Shown here piece by piece: positions 13,722 to 19,854 of a DNA stretch of 22,481 nucleotides. The DNA is from an uncultured Eubacteriales bacterium (GTDB lineage: Bacteria; Bacillota; Clostridia; Oscillospirales; CAG-272): the NCBI GenBank assembly GCA_900545935.1, contig URAP01000028.1:1-22481 (forward strand), read 5' to 3'. The stretch's first letter is position 1, and each line of letters opens with the position of its first letter. The notes under the pieces were generated by a model. That model ran no database searches and was not told the DNA's origin. It saw nothing but the letters and a program-made list of their open reading frames with translations. A program made the translations under genes and the position numbers.

Positions 13722-16148
13722 TTATTTCAGTTCGATGACCGTAACGCCGCCGTCGCCCTCTCCGTATTCGCCGGCACGGTAGGACTTTACCCTGCGGTCG
13801 CTGCGCAGGAACTGCCACAGCGCCTTTTTCAGCGCTCCCGTTCCCTTGCCGTGAACGACCGTGACCGTCTTGACCCCTGCCATCTTTGCATCGTCGAGAT
13901 AGCGGTCCACGATGAACCAACCGTCCTCGCCCGTCTCCCCGCGAATATCTATCTCGGGGCTGAAAGCCTCTGTTCGCAGCTCTTTTGTGCCGGGCTTTAT
14001 CGCCTTTTTCTTTTTATCCTCCGTTATAAGGAAGCCGCTCGAATTATCCTCTGCGAGCCGCAGATCCTTTATCGGTACGCGGGTCGTTATGATGCCGACC
14101 TTGACGGTTACACTATCGCCTTTATCGGGTACCGAGACCACCTCGCCGCTCTTGCCGAGCGACATTACAGTGACCTCATCTCCAGCGCGAAGCTTGCGCG
14201 GCAGAACATAGTCCTCGTCCGCGGCCTTTTCGGATACGGGGTTTATCTTGTTGTCGACCTGACGAAGCCTGCGCCGGATATTCTGCTTAGCCGCGCTCAT
14301 CCGCTCGCCGAGATCCGCCGCATCCTTATGCCGCTTGACCTCCTCAAGCTCCGCCATGATATAGTCGCCCGCCGATTTGGCGCTCTCGACCATGCCCAAG
14401 GCAATAGCACGCTGACGCTCGAGCTCCCGCTCGACTCTGCCGTATTCGACCCGCAGCCGCTCCTCCTCGGTCTTTTTGTAGCTCTCAAGCTCCTCGCGCA
14501 GCCGCTTTGCCTCCGCGCGCTCGCGCTCCATATCCGCACGGCTCTCCTCGAGACCCGCAATGACCGATTCAAAGCGCCTGCTCTCTCCGCTGACGTAGCT
14601 CTCAGCCCGACGGACTATCTCCTCGTCGAGTCCGAGCTTACGCGATATCGCGAACGCATTCGACTTTCCGGGCGCGCCGATTATCAGTCGGTAGGTCGGG
14701 CGCAGCGATTCGAGGTCGAATTCGCAGCCCGCATTGCACACCCCGTCGGTATCAAGAGCGAACTCCTTAAGCTCTGCATAGTGCGTCGTCGCCGCGCAGA
14801 GCGCGCCCGACTCCCTCACCCGCTCGAGTATCGAGACGGCAAGCGCCGCTCCCTCTACGGGGTCGGTGCCCGCGCCGAGCTCGTCGAACAGCACGAGACT
14901 TCCGCGTCCCGCCCGCTTTGTTATATCGACGATACTGACCATATGCGCCGAGAAGGTGGACAGCGACTGCTCGATGCTCTGCTCGTCGCCGATATTGGCG
15001 AGCACGCTGTCAAATATACCGACGACCGAGCCCTCGCCCGCCGGCAGATGAAGTCCCGCCTGCGCCATAAGCACAAACAGTCCGAGCGTTTTCAGCGTTA
15101 CCGTCTTACCGCCCGTATTCGGGCCCGTTATGACGAGCATGTCAAAGTCCGTACCGAGCCTGACATCTATCGGCACGACCTTGCTGCGGTCAAGCAGCGG
15201 GTGACGCGCACGGCGCAGCTCGATAAGCGGCTGCTCCTCTATTTTCGGTGCCGCACCGTCCATACGGTACGAAAGCTCCCCGCGCGCAAATATCAGCGCT
15301 ATCTCGGTTATATTGTAATAGTTGAGCGTCAGAGCGGGCGCATGGCTCGCGCACATCACGGAGAGCTCGGAGAGTATCCTCTCCATCTCCCGCCGCTCCT
15401 TGACCTCAAGCTCGCGCAGCTCGTTGTTTGCCTCGACTACCGCCATCGGCTCGATAAACAGCGTCGCGCCCGATGCGGAGGTGTCGTGCACAAGACCCTT
15501 TATCTCGTTCTTGTGCTCGCTCTTTACGGGGACGACAAAGCGCCCGCCGCGCTGTGTCACGATATTCTCCTGCAGATACTTGCTGTACCCGCCGCTGATA
15601 TACCGCTGCAGCGTCTCCTTTATCCTGCCGGAAGCGGAGCGCATCTTTCGTCTGATGTCCGCGAGCGCGGGGCTCGCCTCGTCCGCCATCATATCCTCCG
15701 AGATAATGGCACGGGTAATGCGCGATTCCGCGCTGCGATTCTCCTCGAGGCGGGAGAAATACACGCCTATCGAGGTCTCGTATTCGCGGTCGGCGGTATA
15801 ATAGTCGCGCAGCGTCCGCGCGGTATGCCATATCGCCGCGATGTCAAGCAGCTCACGCATCGAAAGCACCGCGCCGCGGTCGGCACGGTCGAGCGCATCG
15901 CTCATGTCGAGCACTCCCGAAAAAGCAGGCGTGCCCTTGAGTCCTATCAGCATACGCGCGTCGCTCGTCTCCTGCTGGAGCCGACGCACCGTACGCATAT
16001 CGTCGGACGGACGCAGCCCGAGCGCGGCACGCCGTGCGCCCTCGGTATGGGCACAGTCGGCAAGCATCGCACAGACCTTGTCGAACTCAAGCACCCCGAG
16101 CGCGCGGTCAAAGCCCGCAGCGCCGTATGTCGTCGGTTGTTCCGCCAT
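13722..16148 (-). CDS. mutS2: MutS2 ATPase/endonuclease with Smr domain
   Basis: An 808-residue protein, close to Bacillus MutS2 (about 785). It has a MutS core/lever region, then the ATPase: Walker A GPNTGGKT at 342-349, STFSAHM, and Walker B LVLFDELGAGTDPVEGAA. A long charged coiled coil covers about 510-610. A KOW-like segment (LRAGDEVTVMSLGKSGEVVS) follows. A C-terminal Smr domain has EIDIRGE and VVHGKGTGALKKAL, the catalytic-type motifs. It lacks the mismatch-recognition domain of MutS. Known roles of relatives are suppressing homologous recombination and rescuing collided ribosomes. AGGAGGG precedes the ATG at 16148. It is probably co-transcribed with prs, 87 bp upstream. No clear terminator follows it. 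Confidence 0.97.
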   Translation of the reverse strand: MAEQPTTYGAAGFDRALGVLEFDKVCAMLADCAHTEGARRAALGLRPSDDMRTVRRLQQETSDARMLIGLKGTPAFSGVLDMSDALDRADRGAVLSMRELLDIAAIWHTARTLRDYYTADREYETSIGVYFSRLEENRSAESRITRAIISEDMMADEASPALADIRRKMRSASGRIKETLQRYISGGYSKYLQENIVTQRGGRFVVPVKSEHKNEIKGLVHDTSASGATLFIEPMAVVEANNELRELEVKERREMERILSELSVMCASHAPALTLNYYNITEIALIFARGELSYRMDGAAPKIEEQPLIELRRARHPLLDRSKVVPIDVRLGTDFDMLVITGPNTGGKTVTLKTLGLFVLMAQAGLHLPAGEGSVVGIFDSVLANIGDEQSIEQSLSTFSAHMVSIVDITKRAGRGSLVLFDELGAGTDPVEGAALAVSILERVRESGALCAATTHYAELKEFALDTDGVCNAGCEFDLESLRPTYRLIIGAPGKSNAFAISRKLGLDEEIVRRAESYVSGESRRFESVIAGLEESRADMERERAEAKRLREELESYKKTEEERLRVEYGRVERELERQRAIALGMVESAKSAGDYIMAELEEVKRHKDAADLGERMSAAKQNIRRRLRQVDNKINPVSEKAADEDYVLPRKLRAGDEVTVMSLGKSGEVVSVPDKGDSVTVKVGIITTRVPIKDLRLAEDNSSGFLITEDKKKKAIKPGTKELRTEAFSPEIDIRGETGEDGWFIVDRYLDDAKMAGVKTVTVVHGKGTGALKKALWQFLRSDRRVKSYRAGEYGEGDGGVTVIELK

Positions 16149-16174
16149 TCGATCCCTCCTCTCGGCGTTGGTTT

Positions 16175-16217
16175 AATTATAAAGCCGGTGTCGGCTGAAT
16201 TATAAAATCGGTGTCGC
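16175..16217. repeat. Tandem 20-bp repeat with two TATAAT boxes upstream of mutS2
   Basis: AATTATAAAGCCGGTGTCGG (16175-16194) and AATTATAAAATCGGTGTCGC (16198-16217) match at 17 of 20 positions with a 23-bp period. On the minus strand each carries TATAAT. No good -35 box is found at 17 bp for either copy. It could be a weak internal promoter pair for mutS2 or a duplicated binding site. Confidence 0.5.
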
Positions 16218-16235
16218 CCTTTTCGGCATCACCTG

Positions 16236-17423
16236 TCAGTTTTGCTCCGTATGCTTCATATGCGCCTGCTGAAGATTCGTTATCTTCTCGGCGTTCGAGA
16301 GCAGCCTGCTTATCGAGCGGTCGTGATTGAGCGTGTCGATGAGCAGCGCAACGTACTTTGTAAGGTTTACCTCAACGAACCACTTGCGCGAAAGCAGCTC
16401 GGGGCTGCGGTAGACAAGATTCGTTGTAAAGAGATAGTCGAAATAGCCGTTTTCGTACGCCTCATCTATCTTTTCAAGTCCCTCGCAGAACAGTCCGAAC
16501 GATGCGAACAGGAACACCCTGCGCGCACCCATCTCGCGTATCTTGCGTGCGACGTCCATCATCGACTCGCCCGATGCGATAATATCGTCAACAACGATAA
16601 CATCCTTGCCGCGAATGTCTCCGCCGAGGTATTCGTGTGCGACGATGGGGTTCTTGCCGTTTACGACGCGCGTATAGTCGCGGCGCTTATAGAACATGCT
16701 CAGATCGAGTCCGAGAATGGAGGAATAGTACACGCAGCGCGCCATGCCGCCCTCGTCGGGGGAAAACATAACAAGCTCGTCCGAGGTTAACGAGATGTCG
16801 GGCACCTTTTTAACGAGTGCCTTGAGCATCTGATAGGTCGGGTGAACGTTTTCAAAGCCGTGATACGGGATGGCGTTCATAACGCCGCCGTTATGTACGT
16901 CAAAGGTAATGATATTAGTAACGCCCATGCGTACGAGCTCCTGGAGCGAGATGGCACAGTCGAGCGATTCTCTGCCGCTGCGCTTGTCCTGTCTGCCCTC
17001 GTATATCATCGGCATAACGACCGAGATACGTCTCGCCTTGCCGCCGATGGCACCGATTATGCGCTTGAGGTCCTGATAGTGGTCGTCGGGGCTCATGCGC
17101 TGCTCAACACCGTACATCTTATATGTTACGCCGTAGTTGAACAGATCGCAGAGAATGTAAACATCGTGTCCGCGCATCGACTCGTGCAGCACGCATTTTC
17201 CCTCTCCGTCCGCAAAGCGGATGGTGTCCGCGCTCGCAACAAAGCTGTCTACATGAATATCGGTATCAAAGAGCGTTGCGTCCGCCCCCACCTTTTCCTT
17301 CTGCGCGAGAGCGACAGCCTCCTCGCTGCGCCACTGTCTGATCCAATCGTCGACCTGCCTTGCAAAGTCCTCGTTTCCCTTAGTACTGATAATACTGAGC
17401 TCGCCGTACAGTTCGTCTGTCAT
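16236..17423 (-). CDS. prs: Ribose-phosphate pyrophosphokinase (PRPP synthetase), divergent long form
   Basis: A 395-residue protein, about 80 longer than standard Prs. It makes PRPP from ribose-5-phosphate and ATP for nucleotide, His and Trp synthesis. Family motifs are present but altered. IRFADGEGKCVLHESMRGHD corresponds to the SDGE...ESVRG block, MPMIYEGRQDKRSGRESLDC to PYYGYARQDRK, FDVHNGG to DLHAGQ, and DVIVVDDIIASGESM (274-288) to the PRPP loop, with Ser in place of the usual Thr. Extra length lies at the N-terminus, in insertions, and in a C-terminal tail. This form occurs in Clostridia. It may be a second Prs paralogue, which the window cannot show. It is 76 bp downstream of the SIS gene and upstream of mutS2. 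Confidence 0.88.
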   Translation of the reverse strand: MTDELYGELSIISTKGNEDFARQVDDWIRQWRSEEAVALAQKEKVGADATLFDTDIHVDSFVASADTIRFADGEGKCVLHESMRGHDVYILCDLFNYGVTYKMYGVEQRMSPDDHYQDLKRIIGAIGGKARRISVVMPMIYEGRQDKRSGRESLDCAISLQELVRMGVTNIITFDVHNGGVMNAIPYHGFENVHPTYQMLKALVKKVPDISLTSDELVMFSPDEGGMARCVYYSSILGLDLSMFYKRRDYTRVVNGKNPIVAHEYLGGDIRGKDVIVVDDIIASGESMMDVARKIREMGARRVFLFASFGLFCEGLEKIDEAYENGYFDYLFTTNLVYRSPELLSRKWFVEVNLTKYVALLIDTLNHDRSISRLLSNAEKITNLQQAHMKHTEQN

Positions 17424-17499
17424 TACCTTTTCATCCCTTCTTTTTCGTTTCGTTATCCTCTCAAGGCGAGGAGCCTTATATCAAGCGCCGCGCGCCTAT

Positions 17500-18540
17500 T
17501 TACATGGTCACGGTAACCTTGTTGAGCACATCCGAGACGTCGGGATCGATACCGCGTACCTCGGTCAGCTTCAGTGCGATGAGCTGGAGCGTGACCGCCA
17601 TAGTAAACGGAGCTGCGGTATCGCTTCCGAGCGACGGGAGAACAATCGCGTTCTTTCTTCCTGCCGCAAAATCGGGCTTGTCGGTTATTATGATGGTGTC
17701 TGCGCCGATACGGTCGAGGTCTGCAAGAATCTCGACGGCATCGTACATAACGGGACCGTCGGAGGCGAGCAGGAACACCGTGTCTCCCGCATATATCTGC
17801 GCCATCGGACCATGATGGAAGTCGGAGATCGGATAGCCCTTCATCTTTACACGGTTGGTCTCAAGTATCTTGAGAGCGCCCTCGAGGGCAACGGGATATG
17901 TCATTCCTCTGCCGAGCACGGTGCCGCACTTGATGTCCTTGTACTGAGCGATAAAGCCGTCAAGTACCGCGGGAACGGTATCGAGCACCTCTGTTACCGC
18001 TGCGGGAACGCCCGACAGCACACGCGCGAGCTCCTCGCTACCGCTCCACTCACGGCAGAGCATTGCAAGGATGTACATCTGAGAGGTAAATGTCTTGGTC
18101 GCAGCGATGGATACCTCGGGTCCTGCCGCGCAGAAGAGATGATAATCAGCCTCCTTTGCGAGCGGAGAATCCTCGTTGTTCGTTACGGCGGCGGTGATGC
18201 AGCCGCACTCCTTTGCGTCGCGGATGACCGCACGCACGTCCGCAGCCTGACCCGACTGCGAAACGCCGATAACGAGCGTATCCTTGTACTCGACCTTTGC
18301 GCCGTATTTGGATATGACCGACGGCGTTGCAAGACTGCACGGCAGCCCCGCATATACACCGAAGATATACTGAGCGTATATGGATGCATGGTCGCTCGTT
18401 CCGCGAGCTGCGAAGCAGATGTTCTTAACGCCCTTCGACTTTGCGTCCGCGACAAGCGCACGAACGGTCTCGCCGTTTACCTTTTCAAGTCCGGAAAGAA
18501 CTCCGGGCTGCTCTCTGATTTCTTTTTCAAGATTGATCAT
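17500..18540 (-). CDS. SIS-domain sugar-phosphate isomerase/deaminase (GlmS C-terminal-like)
   Basis: A 346-residue protein made of two tandem SIS domains. The first contains NICFAARGTSDHASIYAQYI and VIGVSQSGQAADVRAV; the second contains GRGMTYPVALEGALKILETN and YPISDFHHGPMAQI, which match the isomerase half of GlmS (ALEGALKLKE, KHGP). There is no glutaminase domain. The likely role is an aldose/ketose isomerase or deaminase on an amino-sugar or fructosamine phosphate (NagB-II, AgaS or FrlB type); the substrate is not decidable from sequence. The start at 18540 has GGGAG seven bases upstream; the longer frame to 18666 crosses the promoter. It is the first gene of the SIS-prs-mutS2 unit. Confidence 0.9.
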   Translation of the reverse strand: MINLEKEIREQPGVLSGLEKVNGETVRALVADAKSKGVKNICFAARGTSDHASIYAQYIFGVYAGLPCSLATPSVISKYGAKVEYKDTLVIGVSQSGQAADVRAVIRDAKECGCITAAVTNNEDSPLAKEADYHLFCAAGPEVSIAATKTFTSQMYILAMLCREWSGSEELARVLSGVPAAVTEVLDTVPAVLDGFIAQYKDIKCGTVLGRGMTYPVALEGALKILETNRVKMKGYPISDFHHGPMAQIYAGDTVFLLASDGPVMYDAVEILADLDRIGADTIIITDKPDFAAGRKNAIVLPSLGSDTAAPFTMAVTLQLIALKLTEVRGIDPDVSDVLNKVTVTM

Positions 18541-18631
18541 AATAAAACTCCCTACGCCGCACAAGCGGAAAAAAATTAAATCAACTGTTTTTGTCGGCAC
18601 GCCGGCGATGTCGCATAAGCGTACCGAATAT

Positions 18632-18660
18632 ATTATAATACATTGCACGATCAATTGCAA
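18632..18660 (-). promoter_or_regulatory. Promoter of the SIS-prs-mutS2 unit
   Basis: Minus strand TTGCAA (18655-18660), 17-bp spacer, TATAAT (18632-18637). The -10 is perfect and the -35 matches 4 of 6. It leaves a leader of about 85 bases before the SIS gene. Confidence 0.8.
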
Positions 18661-19181
18661 GGTCATGAGTTAATTTTCCCTTGTTTTTGTGCGTTACAAA
18701 CCGCCCAAGATGCCGATTTTCACATGTTTCTTCCATTTTAGTACATTGCATGCGCAGCATTCCCGCACATATCGGCGCTCGTTCACCGTGACGGGCGGCA
18801 CGACGCACCCGAAAAGAATACGGTACGTCATCCCCCGCATCAAAGCGACACTGCGACCGCCTTGCCATAATACCTCTTTTACTGCATCGGGATTGCCGCT
18901 TAAATCCGGGTTCTATCCAAGAACATGCGTCCGGAGCGCAAGGGTAAAATCGAGCTGATTGATGCCCCGATTTCCCTTCAAAAGGCTGCATAAAGCCATT
19001 TCAATAAAAAATGAGATTTCTCCCGGAAACCGCAGTGCTGTTAAAAAGCTGTATGCGGTTTTCGCAAAGAACGAATTATAGTCGTACCGAATGCATCTCC
19101 GAGCGGCTCTATAGCTCCCGGGCGGCATTTTTCAAGGGTAAAAAGAATATTTTTCGCCCGCATGTTAAAATTGATGAAGAC
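18661..19181. other. 520-bp gene-poor stretch at the edge of the accessory region
   Basis: No ORF here has both a ribosome binding site and a recognisable product. Short coding-like fragments appear on the plus strand. One ends IELIDAPISLQKAA at a stop near 18990, and another in the next frame runs KAISIKNEISPGNRSAVKKL to a stop near 19080. They could be remnants of a decayed gene or chance. No tRNA, attachment site or insertion sequence was seen. Confidence 0.45.
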
Positions 19182-19221
19182 AAAAAGCGTGGGTATGCAG
19201 CTCTTGACCGCACACCCACGC
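19182..19221 (-). terminator. Strong terminator after the P-loop protein gene
   Basis: On the minus strand GCGTGGGTGTGC (19210-19221) pairs with GCATACCCACGC (19187-19198) through twelve base pairs with one wobble. An 11-base loop separates the arms and TTTTTG follows. It lies 18 bp beyond the stop codon of the small P-loop gene. Confidence 0.92.
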
Positions 19222-19239
19222 CTATGCACAGCGCAAGCT

Positions 19240-19740
19240 TTATAAGCTCCGCTCGACTATGGAAAACAGCTTGTCAGCATAACGCTTGTTGCAAGCATCA
19301 TATTCGTTTGGGTCGTTTGTAGGCTTCTTGCTGACCCGCTCGGTTTCAATGGGATTATAAGCTTTGAACTCAACCTTTAAATCATTTATCTTATGTCTCC
19401 CGCAAATGAAGATATCACACCCGCCGCATTTATTGAGTATCGTGTCGGCAGCAGGCAAAATTTGAGATTTAAGAGAATCCCCGTAAGACGTTACACCGAT
19501 GATTTTATTTTTATACCTTACGGCTATGGTCAGATCACCGATACCCTGCTTCTCTGTTATCCACCGCTCTCTAATCTTCTTGATAAGATTTTCGGGCGTT
19601 ATACTCTTGTAGCGATATGATGTATACAGCACCTCAATGCCCTCTTGCTCTAAAATCTTAATCATAAGATATTTTAAAGCAGATGTTTTCCCGCTGTTTG
19701 ATTTTCCGATCAGCCCTATTACTTTCATAATTTTTTTCAT
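19240..19740 (-). CDS. Small P-loop NTPase of unknown function
   Basis: A 166-residue protein. VIGLIGKSNSGKTSALKYLM near residues 7-26 contains a Walker A motif (GKSNSGKT) on a typical first strand and helix. LPAADTILNKCGGCDIFICG near 94-113 looks like a Walker B-type hydrophobic strand ending in a cysteine-rich turn (CGGC). The C-terminus is basic with no membrane segment or extra domain. I do not recognise the family; a nucleotide-kinase-like or GTPase-like fold is possible. By eye its base composition (about 40% GC) is well below that of the housekeeping genes, suggesting acquisition with the restriction locus. GGGGG lies about 10 bases before the ATG; an internal ATG at 19728 is an alternative. 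It follows hsdR by 114 bp and ends at a strong terminator. Confidence 0.75.
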   Translation of the reverse strand: MKKIMKVIGLIGKSNSGKTSALKYLMIKILEQEGIEVLYTSYRYKSITPENLIKKIRERWITEKQGIGDLTIAVRYKNKIIGVTSYGDSLKSQILPAADTILNKCGGCDIFICGRHKINDLKVEFKAYNPIETERVSKKPTNDPNEYDACNKRYADKLFSIVERSL

Positions 19741-19746
19741 GCTCTG

Positions 19747-19776
19747 TTATTCCCCCTTTATTCTTGCGGGTCTCAT
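19747..19776 (-). CDS. Possible leader peptide ORF (9 codons) before the P-loop gene
   Basis: ATG at 19776 directly follows GGGGGGGA and reads MRPARIKGE then TAA, ending seven bases before the P-loop ATG. An in-frame ATG four codons upstream also exists. Its last codons form the ribosome binding site of the next gene. GCGGG/CCCGC flank its start and could form a hairpin hiding it. The product is too short to judge by homology, so translation is speculative. Confidence 0.25.
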   Translation of the reverse strand: MRPARIKGE

Positions 19777-19854
19777 TCCCCCCCGCATAAATTACACTAA
19801 AATTTGCCTGTGGTTTCATCCTTGAAATTTAACGTGTAAGGAGCAAAGCTCCGC

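Noticed and set aside
13668..16205. 845-codon open frame on the plus strand opposite mutS2
   Set aside because: It is a mirror of mutS2 produced by GC-rich codon use that rarely places stops on the antisense strand. It has no recognisable domain and an unnatural Arg/His/Leu-rich composition, whereas the minus-strand product is a textbook MutS2.
18689..18720. Minus-strand GTG reading VKIGILGGL then stop, resembling the start of nucleotide-binding or racemase proteins
   Set aside because: Only nine codons before a stop; the likeness to KIGILGG starts is too short to distinguish from chance.
18581..18991. 136-codon minus-strand frame upstream of the SIS gene
   Set aside because: It crosses the SIS promoter, has no start signal, and has a composition typical of non-coding frames.
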